A stretch of 8,937 nucleotides of DNA from Polyangia bacterium (lineage in GTDB: Bacteria; Myxococcota_A; Polyangia; Polyangiales; Polyangiaceae). Below are positions 1-5,854 of the stretch, in pieces. Under the pieces are notes generated by a model that searched no databases, had not been told where the DNA came from, and saw nothing but the letters and a program-made list of their open reading frames with translations. The stretch spans positions 1-8,937 of the forward strand of contig JAUIKB010000172.1 of assembly GCA_030430975.1 (NCBI GenBank). Direction: 5' to 3'. Both the position numbers and the translations under genes were made by a program. Each line of letters begins with the position of its first letter. The stretch's first letter is position 1.

Positions 1-384
1 CCGGCGACTGTCGAGCTTTCCGCCGTCCAAAATCATCACGGTCGTTTCGATCGGAGCCTCTGCGTATTCCGCCAGAGTGTTGAGCGGACTCGCCTTGTTC
101 TTGGACTTCTGGTCTTTGGTGTCCCAGCGGTCGATGCCGCGGACCAGCAGGACCCGTCGCTTGGCCATCATCGGCAGCGTGCGGGCGGTTGCGATCACGT
201 CGCCAACGTCGATTTCGCCTGCGGTGAATCGATCGTCGTTCAGACCAGGTACGCCACCGGACGTCGCCGCCTCGCGCAGTGCTTGCACCACCTCGGAGCG
301 CGTGTGGGCGTCGTCACCAACCACGACGTATACCGCTCGCAGATCGTCGTTCTTGGCGTCAGCGAGCGCTTGCGCGGGCGTCAT
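1..384 (-). CDS. holA: DNA polymerase III subunit delta, N-terminal part (runs off left edge)
   Basis: HolA is the clamp-loader delta subunit, which opens the beta sliding clamp during chromosome replication. Only the first 128 residues lie in the window; the frame is still open at base 1. Seen: an N-terminal VYVVVGDD segment (residues 18-25) matching the family's opening 'Y-x-L-x-G-(D/E)' strand, then TARTLPMMAKRRVLLVRG (67-83 region), the family's 'a-x-x-LPmf-x-x-rRlv-v' signature, and ILDGGKLDSR (118-127), matching the 'lI(l)-x-x-x-KLD-R' end of the first subdomain. The ATG at 384-382 puts the first strand at the usual distance from the start; the frame stays open further upstream, but those residues would lie in the ribF promoter region. 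No strong Shine-Dalgarno is visible. The gene is divergent from ribF with 53 bp between the starts. The family is usually about 330-350 residues, so roughly two thirds are missing. Identification rests on motif recognition. Confidence 0.9.
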   Translation of the reverse strand, partial: MTPAQALADAKNDDLRAVYVVVGDDAHTRSEVVQALREAATSGGVPGLNDDRFTAGEIDVGDVIATARTLPMMAKRRVLLVRGIDRWDTKDQKSKNKASPLNTLAEYAEAPIETTVMILDGGKLDSRR

Positions 385-437
385 ATGGGGCTCTTGGCAC
401 GGTTTATCGACCGCCGGAAGGGCGTTCGCCTTGTCGG

Positions 438-1394
438 ATGATCGCGCGCTGTAGTAATCCGGTCGCCGTGGCCAGACGACGCATCGACGGAGCGCACGAT
501 CTCGGCGCTGCACCGCGCTCCACGCTCGTCGCCATCGGCAACTTCGACGGTGTCCATCGTGGCCACCAGCAGGTGCTCGCCCATGCGGCCGATCTCGCCC
601 GGGAAATGGAATTGGCGCCCATCGTCCTCACGTTCGATCCACACCCCAGCGAGGTGTTGGGTCGAGGTGAGCTGAGTCGGCTCACTACGGCGGCGCGGCG
701 CGTCGACTTGATCTGCGCGGTCGATGACGATCTCAAAGTGGTCGTACAGCCCTTCGACCTAGCGTTCGCCGGACAGTCGCCCGAAGAGTTCGCGCGCCGC
801 TTGCTCGCCACGCAGCTCGGGGCAGCCTATGTATTGGTGGGCGAGAACTTTCGCTTTGGTCGCAGACGAGCTGGCGATCTTAAGACGCTCGAAGCCCTCG
901 GGGCCGAGCTAGGGTTTCGAGCCCACGCTGAAACGCTCCTCGGCGACGACGCCGGCGCGTTCAGCAGCACGCGGGTTCGTGAGGCGTTGTCCTCCGGCGA
1001 CCTGGACGTGGTTTTCGAGGTGCTCGGTCGCCCCCACGTGCTAACCGGCCAGGTTGTCCAGGGCGATCAACGTGGGCGCACGATCGGCGTGCCGACGGCC
1101 AACCTTGCGGAAGTACCAGAGGCGATGCCGCCTCACGGCGTCTACGCAGTTCGCGTCACGTCTGACGCGTTCAATGAAACGCAGCTGGGCGTACTGAACA
1201 TCGGCATTCGGCCGACCGTCGCTGCCGGTAAGAGCATCGAAGTCCACCTACTCGACTTCGACGCAGATCTGTACGGATCGGAGCTTGCCGTCCACCTGAT
1301 CCGTCGGCTTCGCGACGAGCGGAAGTTTGCGGGGCTAGACGAGCTCAAGCGCCAGATAAGCCTCGACATCGAGCAGGCTCGCGACGTCCTGTAG
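438..1394 (+). CDS. ribF: Bifunctional riboflavin kinase / FAD synthetase
   Basis: RibF phosphorylates riboflavin to FMN and then adenylylates FMN to FAD in the cytosol. The 318-residue protein has the usual length (about 305-320) and both domains. The N-terminal FAD synthetase nucleotidyltransferase domain shows AIGNFDGVHRGH (32-43, with the H-x-G-H nucleotide motif), TFDPHP (65-70), GENFRFG (135-141) and SSTRVREAL (177-185, the family's (I)SST-x-(I/V)R motif). The C-terminal kinase domain shows GRTIGVPTANL (213-223; commonly GFPTAN), GVYAVRV (234-240), NIGIRPT (254-260) and EVHLLDFDADLYG (268-280, with the catalytic Glu at 268), ending in the usual LRDERKF...L..QI..D helix. The ATG at 438 was chosen because earlier in-frame starts (such as 279) overlap holA and add Arg-rich, non-conserved residues. 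A GTG at 468 (308 residues) is a real alternative. A GGAAGGG lies at 416-422, rather far upstream. Confidence 0.97.
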   Translation: MIARCSNPVAVARRRIDGAHDLGAAPRSTLVAIGNFDGVHRGHQQVLAHAADLAREMELAPIVLTFDPHPSEVLGRGELSRLTTAARRVDLICAVDDDLKVVVQPFDLAFAGQSPEEFARRLLATQLGAAYVLVGENFRFGRRRAGDLKTLEALGAELGFRAHAETLLGDDAGAFSSTRVREALSSGDLDVVFEVLGRPHVLTGQVVQGDQRGRTIGVPTANLAEVPEAMPPHGVYAVRVTSDAFNETQLGVLNIGIRPTVAAGKSIEVHLLDFDADLYGSELAVHLIRRLRDERKFAGLDELKRQISLDIEQARDVL

Positions 1395-1414
1395 CTCTAG
1401 GTAGAGTTCCGCCC

Positions 1415-1432
1415 CCACCACACGCGTGGTGG
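1415..1432 (+). terminator. Hairpin between ribF and the next gene, weak terminator or leader structure
   Basis: CCACCAC (1415-1421) pairs perfectly with GTGGTGG (1426-1432) around a 4-base ACGC loop, 20 bases after the ribF stop and 15 bases before the next start. No T-run follows, so a classical intrinsic terminator is not supported. It could also be a leader structure affecting translation of the next gene, or chance in G+C-rich DNA. Confidence 0.3.
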
Positions 1433-1447
1433 CGTTACACTGAGCGC

Positions 1448-2467
1448 GTGACCGATCGCACCGAGCTGGAAGCCCTTGGCCGCAAGCAACTGATCGCCCG
1501 CGCGACCGAGGTCGGGGTTACGCGCCCAGAAGTGCTCACGCGGGTCGAGTTAATCGACGAGTTGCTGCGTGTGTCCTCGACGGACGAAGAGCGCCAGTCC
1601 GTACGCGGTTGGCTCGGCGTAGCTCGCGATCTGGTCGCGGGCATGATGGCGCAAGGTTTCCACCTACCGGACGCGGCCAAGCTGATTCGTGGTGGTGCCA
1701 AGGACCTCATCGAGACATCTCGCCCCCCTGCCGTTGCCACGGTCACGCTGGCCGAGATCTATGCCGCTCAGGGGCATCAGGCCAGAGCGTTGTCGGTGCT
1801 GGACTCCGTCCTGAGCAAGGAGCCCGACCACGAGGTCGCCAAGGCGCTTCGGGAGCGGCTCGCCACGGAGCCGGCCGTGGACTCTGGACCGGCAGCCGAC
1901 GAACCACCGAGCGCGCGGTCGACGCCGACTTCGTACGAATCGCGCGCCTCGATGGGCGCCGCCGCTACGGAACCCGACGCCGACTCAGCCGCCGTCCCCG
2001 ACACGTCGGACTCCGCGCAGCCAACCGCGGGGGACGATGTCGCGAGCGAGGAGGAACCCGACGATTCGCTCTGGTTGATCAGGGGCGCAGACGGAAGCGC
2101 CGTGGCCTATTGGGAGATTCGCGAGGCCACGCTGAAGCGCTTGCGGAGCGAAACCCCGGGCGCGGCGGTGCTCGAGCTGGCTGTGTTTCGGCCTGACCCC
2201 GGAGGCGCCCGGCGAACGGGTTTGAAGGTTCCGATCTCCGAGCGCGTGGGCAGCGAACACCTGACCGATCTGCCTGCCGGGGCCGTGGTCCGCGGCGCTC
2301 TGAGCTGGCAAGGCGACGCTGGGCTCCGAGCGTTCTCAGTGGGCGCAGTATTGCGCGAGGACGCGACAGTCGAATTCGAGCCGGTCATCGTCGGCGGGCC
2401 CGAAACCCGGCAGCGGGCGATCGACGTCGCGCGTCGGGTCCGAGAAGCGCCACCGTCCATCCTATAG
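1448..2467 (+). CDS. Rho_N/SAP-like, TPR-like and DUF4912-like multidomain protein
   Basis: Function unknown. The 339-residue protein has three parts. Residues 7-41 (LGRKQLIARATEVGV..., LTRVELIDELL) resemble the short two-helix Rho N-terminal/SAP module, which often binds nucleic acid. Residues 50-138 are helical and contain one TPR-like pair (LAEIYAAQGHQARALSVLDSVL, 101-122, then EPDHEVAKALRERL). A Ser/Ala/Asp/Pro-rich acidic linker (about 139-205) follows. The C-terminal domain begins SLWLIRGADGSAVAYWEI (207-224); a beta-strand ending in 'YWE' next to a Rho_N-like module recalls DUF4912 proteins, though that match is from memory and tentative. No signal peptide is seen, so it is probably cytoplasmic. 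It starts with GTG 53 bp after ribF and has no visible Shine-Dalgarno. G+C at third positions is high throughout, which supports real coding rather than a shadow. Confidence 0.83.
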   Translation: MTDRTELEALGRKQLIARATEVGVTRPEVLTRVELIDELLRVSSTDEERQSVRGWLGVARDLVAGMMAQGFHLPDAAKLIRGGAKDLIETSRPPAVATVTLAEIYAAQGHQARALSVLDSVLSKEPDHEVAKALRERLATEPAVDSGPAADEPPSARSTPTSYESRASMGAAATEPDADSAAVPDTSDSAQPTAGDDVASEEEPDDSLWLIRGADGSAVAYWEIREATLKRLRSETPGAAVLELAVFRPDPGGARRTGLKVPISERVGSEHLTDLPAGAVVRGALSWQGDAGLRAFSVGAVLREDATVEFEPVIVGGPETRQRAIDVARRVREAPPSIL

Positions 2468-2483
2468 CGGCCCCCAGGCGGCG

Positions 2484-2496
2484 GCCACGAGGTGGC
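2484..2496 (+). terminator. Small hairpin downstream of the Rho_N/DUF4912-like gene
   Basis: GCCAC (2484-2488) pairs with GTGGC (2492-2496) across a GAG loop, 17 bases past the stop codon. An overlapping alternative pairs GGCCAC (2483-2488) with GTGGCC (2502-2507). Neither is followed by a T-run. Position fits a terminator; sequence support is weak. Confidence 0.22.
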
Positions 2497-2579
2497 GGTG
2501 GGTGGCCACATCGCCAGCACTTCGTCCGCTCGCCCAGCTTTGATCCGCAACTAGGATTCTCCGCGAGCGACGGGGGGAC

Positions 2580-3335
2580 ATGTTCCAGTCATATCGCCAA
2601 GTCCTCATGCTGGCCGCCCTCGGCGCGTCGTTTCTCTATTCGTCAACGTCCAGTGCTGCCCGCCCGTTTCAGGTCGGGATAGCCGGATATTTCGCCGCTG
2701 CTTCGACCGGCATGTCTGAGACGCGCGCGGGGCTGACGCTCACGGTTCCGTTCGACGCGCTAGCCGGACCGCGCGTGAGACGTGCCGCGATCGCGCGCAA
2801 GACGAAACGTCGACGCGACCGGCGCCGCGCGGTAAAGCTCACGTCGAAGTTAGCGCGGCTTACGGTGCGCGCGGCGCTGCGAGCCGGCGCGACGCGCGGG
2901 CCTGTTGTTCCAGCGCGTCGAGCGCGGCTTCAGGGGTGTCCACATAGGTCGCCAGCGTTGCGTCTGCGGGGCGGGCGTACCACCGATCAGAACCTTCGCT
3001 ACTCGCCCACGATCGATGACCCGAGGCGGTACACTCAGTCGGGCGGCGCCACGTACTACATGGAGGCGCGCGCGACGTGGCGCCTCGGAAAGGCCGTATT
3101 CGCGGCGGACGAGGTGCGCATTGAGCGTATCCGACGCCAGCACGGCGCAGCTCGCCTTCGGGTGATCGAACGCGCATTGGGCTACCTGTTTGCGTGGTAC
3201 CGCGCTGGCGTTCGGCTTCGCGCTCCCGACCTTCTTCCGGAGGAACGTCTAGCGGCGCGGCTCGATCGAATCGAAGCCGCGGCACGCTTGGACGTGTTGA
3301 CCGACGGTTGGTTCGGGCGCCACACCCGGCGATAG
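2580..3335 (+). CDS. Exported protein of unknown function with C-terminal TDGWF motif; internal segment apparently inverted
   Basis: Function unknown. The 251-residue protein begins with a signal peptide: hydrophobic VLMLAALGASFLY (8-20), then small residues up to a plausible signal peptidase I site at SSA-AR (about 26/27). A short strand-like segment GLTLTVPFDAL (51-61) is followed by a very basic stretch (64-90). Residues 154-210 (GGATYYMEARATWRL..., FAADEVRIERIRRQ, LFAWYRAG) are helical with aromatic positions. The protein ends EAAARLDVLTDGWFGR (232-247). I loosely recall Myxococcota exported proteins ending in a similar 'LDxLTgGWF' motif, none with known function. The ATG at 2580 is preceded by GACGGGGGGAC, a G-rich ribosome-binding site. 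Residues 101-126 are anomalous: rare codons (CGA, CCA, AGG, CTT, TGT) and a reversed codon-position G+C pattern, explained by an apparent 83-bp inversion at 2875-2957 (separate entry). If so, this allele's product may be altered, but no stop is introduced. Confidence 0.8.
   Translation: MFQSYRQVLMLAALGASFLYSSTSSAARPFQVGIAGYFAAASTGMSETRAGLTLTVPFDALAGPRVRRAAIARKTKRRRDRRRAVKLTSKLARLTVRAALRAGATRGPVVPARRARLQGCPHRSPALRLRGGRTTDQNLRYSPTIDDPRRYTQSGGATYYMEARATWRLGKAVFAADEVRIERIRRQHGAARLRVIERALGYLFAWYRAGVRLRAPDLLPEERLAARLDRIEAAARLDVLTDGWFGRHTRR
2875..2957. other. Apparent 83-bp inverted segment inside the exported-protein gene
   Basis: The segment is bounded by CGCTG (2875-2879) and its reverse complement CAGCG (2953-2957); the similarity extends imperfectly inward (CGCTG-CGAGCC against CGCTGGCGACCT). 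In the given orientation, G+C over codons 2880-2957 is about 81% at second positions and 54% at third positions. Codons at 3003-3137 in the same gene give about 56% and 85%. Read on the opposite strand, the segment has about 78% G+C at third positions and a normal residue mix (ATYVDTPEAALDALEQQA...). Swapping 2875-2957 in place keeps the length and continues in frame on both sides (RAAL before, LRLRGG after). The composition is directly counted; the inversion itself is inference. Confidence 0.6.
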
Positions 3336-3350
3336 CTGTATGCTGCCAGC

Positions 3351-3782
3351 GTGCGACTGTCGGCGCTCTTAGTCGGTCTTACTCTGACGGCCTGCAAATC
3401 ATCGGTCGGTGACCGATGCGGCGACGGTCGGGTGAATCTGAACGGCCGGTGCACGCCGTGTCCGTCAGGCGCTGCCTTCAGTCGCAGCGTGCGTCGCGGC
3501 AAGGCACCGGGCGCAACGCTCGTCGACCAGGCGTGTCGAGCGGACGGGCAGCTGGTCGGCCCCTTCGCTACGTGGACAGGAACCGGACATTTCGTTGCCG
3601 GAGGCCGCTATCAAGCCGGGCAAAAGACGGGAGTGTGGACAGACGGTACGGATGCGAGGGACCAGCAGCAAGGCCCGTACGTTGCCGGGCAGAAGCAGGG
3701 CTGCTGGGCGACTCTGTCCCGCGGCAAGGTCCAAGGCAGGAAGCTATTTCGTAGCGGAAAGCCGATAGGCCCGTGTCGGTGA
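3351..3782 (+). CDS. Small lipoprotein with two MORN-like repeats
   Basis: Function unknown. The 143-residue protein starts at GTG (3351), 15 bp after the preceding stop. It has a short lipoprotein signal: one Arg, hydrophobic LSALLVGLTLTA, then a lipobox LTAC with the lipidated Cys at position 15. The mature N-terminus is Cys-rich (CGDG, CTPC at 34-37, C62), which suggests disulfides outside the cytoplasm. The C-terminal half has two related units, GRYQAGQKTGVW (85-96) and GPYVAGQKQGCW (108-119), within a glycine/aromatic pattern like that of MORN or YwqK-type repeats (G-x-W/Y-x-x-G-x-x-x-G), which form small beta-hairpins. Residue 118 is Cys, and another Cys lies two residues from the end. 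Lys/Ser follow the lipid Cys, so outer-membrane sorting would be the guess in a Gram-negative cell. It may be co-transcribed with the exported protein upstream. The lipobox is firm; any role is not inferable. Confidence 0.85.
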   Translation: MRLSALLVGLTLTACKSSVGDRCGDGRVNLNGRCTPCPSGAAFSRSVRRGKAPGATLVDQACRADGQLVGPFATWTGTGHFVAGGRYQAGQKTGVWTDGTDARDQQQGPYVAGQKQGCWATLSRGKVQGRKLFRSGKPIGPCR

Positions 3783-3807
3783 CCGCTGCGCTTTGTTCGG
3801 TTGTCCG

Positions 3808-4932
3808 TTAGCTGAGTTCGTGGAACGCGCCGATCAGCGCGGCGGCAGCGCGCTCGATGTCCGACCCGGTCGTGTCCCGTCCGATGCTCAAGCGCACGGT
3901 GCCGCGAGCGCGCTCGGCGAGTCCCATCGCTTGTAGAGCAGGCGAAGCGATGTCTTGCCCTTCGTGGCACGCGGAGCCTGTCGACGCCGCGACCTCGGGT
4001 GCGCGCGCGAGCAGCTCGGCACCCGCGACGTCGGGAAAGGCTACGCTTAGGGTGTTGGGTAGACATGCGTCGAGGTCGCCGTTCACTGCGATCCCCGCAA
4101 TCGCGTCCGTTAGCAGTTCGAGGAGTTGATCGCGGCGCGCGGTTAGGTGTGCGCGGACGGTCGCCAAGTCTCGCGTCGCGAGCGCGCAGGCGGCGCCGAG
4201 TCCAACGATCGAGGCCACGTTTTCGGTCCCCGGCCTCAGGCCTCGTTCATGGCCGCCGCCGAACGCTCGCGGGCTTAGCTGGACTCCACGGCGCACGTAC
4301 AGCGCCCCGACGCCTTTGGGCGCGTAAACCTTGTGACCGACCACGCTGAGCAGATCGACGCCCAGCGCCTCGACGTTGACGCCGATCTTGCCGATTGCCT
4401 GAGCGGCGTCGGTGTGCATGAGCGCGCCGACGCGGCGCGTGTGTTTGGCTAGCTTGGCGATGGGTTGGATCGAGCCGATTTCGTTATTGGCGAGCATGAC
4501 CGACGCGATCGCCGTTTGCTCGGTGACCGCAGAAGCAAATGCATCGACGTCGATTCGGCCCATTTGCGAAACGGCGACGCGCGTCACGGGCATGCCAGCA
4601 TCGCTGAGGCGGTCGCAGACCTCGGCGGTGGCCGGATGTTCGAACGTCGACGTGACGACGTGCTGGCGTTCGCTTGTCGCGATCGCGCCGAACACGGCCA
4701 GGTTGTTCGCTTCGGTGCCGCCGGAAGTGAAGACGATTTCTTCTGTTTCGGCTCCGATGGCCGAGGCGACCTGGGCGCGTGCGGTCTCGACGCCGGCTTT
4801 TGCGCGGCGGCCGAGGGCGTGACCGCTCGAGGGGTTGCCGAAGTGCTCCCGCAGATACGGCAGCATAGCCTCCAGCACCTCCGGAAGGATGGGCGTGGTG
4901 GCGTTGTAGTCGAGGTAGATCGGCTCGCTCAT
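3808..4932 (-). CDS. Cysteine desulfurase, NifS/IscS type (PLP-dependent)
   Basis: It removes sulfur from L-cysteine to give alanine and an enzyme persulfide, which supplies Fe-S cluster assembly or tRNA/cofactor thiolation in the cytosol. The 374 residues match the usual length for a class V aminotransferase-fold desulfurase. Seen: YLDYNATTP (6-14), FGNPSSGHALGR (31-42), FTSGGTEANN (68-77), the PLP-stacking His in TFEHP (His99), ANNEIGSIQPI (148-158), HTDAAQAIGK (173-182) with the PLP-contacting Asp175, the PLP lysine in GHK (Lys201), and RPGTEN (233-238). The persulfide Cys is Cys322 in STGSACHEG, on the longer mobile loop typical of IscS/NifS rather than SufS. The next residues are His-Glu rather than the more common Thr-Ser. 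No iscU or iscR is adjacent, so the general name is safer than iscS. It lies 36 bp downstream of the DUF523 gene, same strand. The ATG start gives the normal N-terminus. Confidence 0.97.
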   Translation of the reverse strand: MSEPIYLDYNATTPILPEVLEAMLPYLREHFGNPSSGHALGRRAKAGVETARAQVASAIGAETEEIVFTSGGTEANNLAVFGAIATSERQHVVTSTFEHPATAEVCDRLSDAGMPVTRVAVSQMGRIDVDAFASAVTEQTAIASVMLANNEIGSIQPIAKLAKHTRRVGALMHTDAAQAIGKIGVNVEALGVDLLSVVGHKVYAPKGVGALYVRRGVQLSPRAFGGGHERGLRPGTENVASIVGLGAACALATRDLATVRAHLTARRDQLLELLTDAIAGIAVNGDLDACLPNTLSVAFPDVAGAELLARAPEVAASTGSACHEGQDIASPALQAMGLAERARGTVRLSIGRDTTGSDIERAAAALIGAFHELS

Positions 4933-4968
4933 GCGGCTGCAGTGTACAGCTTGGTCGTGGCGGGCGCG

Positions 4969-5607
4969 TCAGCGGTCTTTGAGTGGAAGGTGTTCGAGCA
5001 CCCACGGATGATGGTGGTGATCGACGGCACGGGGGTCTGGTTGGTATGCCGCGTCCAGACGTTGTCGGATCAGGCCGATTGTGAGGTGGTCGCGTTGAGC
5101 GACGACCGGCACGCCCGCGCGTACGAGGGTCGCCGCAGCCACCCCGACGCCGCGCCGTCGTCGTCGCGGTTCGTCGTAGCGACAGCCGTCGTTGATGACC
5201 TGCGTGCCGCATGCGGCGCTGGCGTCGGTGAGGACCGCAAACCGAACTCGCTCGCGCTGGGCGACCCGCAGCATCTCATTCGCACCCGCGATCATCTGCG
5301 CGGTGAGGTCGTTGCCGTGTTCGTCGAGCACGCGTGCCTTTCCGTCGAGGGCATCAAAACCGTCGCCGCCGTGTAGGTCCGGCATGCTGCGCGGCGTGCC
5401 GAGACCGAAGTCTTCTGGACAGAACCGGACGCAGTGGACCGTCGGCAGTGCGATCATTTCGGCTAAACCCTCGCTCAGGCCGTAGTCGGTGCCATTGACC
5501 CCGCATTGCAGGCCGGCCAAGCACCCGCTGAACAAGATGCGCCACGGATCGGATGGCGTGGGATCGGGCCACGCGGCGATGCTTTCGGGGTGTTGGACGA
5601 GACGCAT
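4969..5607 (-). CDS. DUF523 family protein (TudS-like, probable Fe-S protein)
   Basis: DUF523 (YbbK) proteins share three cysteines that in the characterised thiouracil desulfidase TudS hold an iron-sulfur cluster used to remove sulfur from thiolated pyrimidines. All three are visible in this 212-residue protein: Cys29 in SGCLAG, Cys63 in FCPEDFGLGTPR (62-73), and Cys133 in SAACG (130-134). The usual third motif is SPSCG, so it is modified here. Other family marks are GGDGFDAL (80-87), a 'D-x-x-G-x-D-(L/V)-T' element (DEHGNDLTAQ), and a late GVGVAAATLVRAGVPVV (153-169). Extra cysteines at 35, 59 and 142 and a C-terminal tail with four consecutive histidines (197-200) are unusual. The start at 5607 was chosen over the ATG at 5655, because the extra 16 residues use rare codons and look non-coding. 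The desulfurase gene follows 36 bp downstream, suggesting co-transcription. Substrate is unknown. Confidence 0.9.
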   Translation of the reverse strand: MRLVQHPESIAAWPDPTPSDPWRILFSGCLAGLQCGVNGTDYGLSEGLAEMIALPTVHCVRFCPEDFGLGTPRSMPDLHGGDGFDALDGKARVLDEHGNDLTAQMIAGANEMLRVAQRERVRFAVLTDASAACGTQVINDGCRYDEPRRRRRGVGVAAATLVRAGVPVVAQRDHLTIGLIRQRLDAAYQPDPRAVDHHHHPWVLEHLPLKDR

Positions 5608-5854
5608 GGTCGTCAGGTTAGCGGATCGAGACCCTCGCTGAATGGGCGACATCATCGGCGTGTACGGATGTCCAGCCGTGCCGTGATGTGACTCCGCAAC
5701 GACGCGCGCTGGACCATCGACCGGTATGTGGCCACGCCACTATGGCGAACCCGGCATCGAGGTGCCCCATCATCTGTCGTTAAGCGAGTGCCGCTTGCGG
5801 GTCGCAACCAGTCATAAACACGCGATGGGGATCCGGTGCGTCAAAGACCTGTAG
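5608..5854. other. Non-coding gap upstream of the DUF523 gene
   Basis: About 247 bases separate the PLP synthase stop from the DUF523 start. It probably holds the promoter of the DUF523-desulfurase pair. Two small hairpins are seen: GTGGC/GCCAC (5728-5740) and TTGCG/CGCAA (5795-5807). The latter lies about 50 bases past the synthase stop and could help end its transcript, but it lacks a T-run. No tRNA, clear -35/-10 pair or credible small ORF was found. Confidence 0.4.

Noticed and set aside
395..410. TGGCACG followed by ATCGA, reminiscent of a sigma-54 -24/-12 promoter
   Set aside because: The -12 element lacks the essential GC of TTGCA/T, so the match is only half a promoter.
279..437. N-terminal extension of ribF to an upstream ATG
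   Set aside because: It overlaps holA, adds 53 Arg-rich non-conserved residues, and exceeds the usual RibF length.
2880..2960. A pair of compensating frameshifts as the cause of the odd segment in the exported-protein gene
   Set aside because: The two other plus frames give Cys/Arg-rich peptides and a TAG stop (2945-2947), whereas the reverse strand gives normal coding composition.
2860..3285. Possible separate minus-strand gene overlapping the exported-protein gene
   Set aside because: Only the part within 2875-2957 looks coding; the rest is shadow-like, which fits a local inversion better than an independent antisense gene.
4465..5376. 303-codon plus-strand ORF across the desulfurase and DUF523 genes
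   Set aside because: It is antisense to two well-supported conserved genes, and its translation shows no family motif; long antisense frames are expected at this G+C.
2483..5740. GCCAC/GTGGC hairpins near 2484 and 5728 as copies of a dispersed repeat
   Set aside because: Stems are only 5 bp, loops and flanks differ, and such palindromes are frequent by chance at this G+C.
5656..5854. Search for a tRNA, riboswitch or small RNA in the largest non-coding gap
   Set aside because: Only two 5-bp hairpins were found; no cloverleaf, known riboswitch core or T-run was visible.
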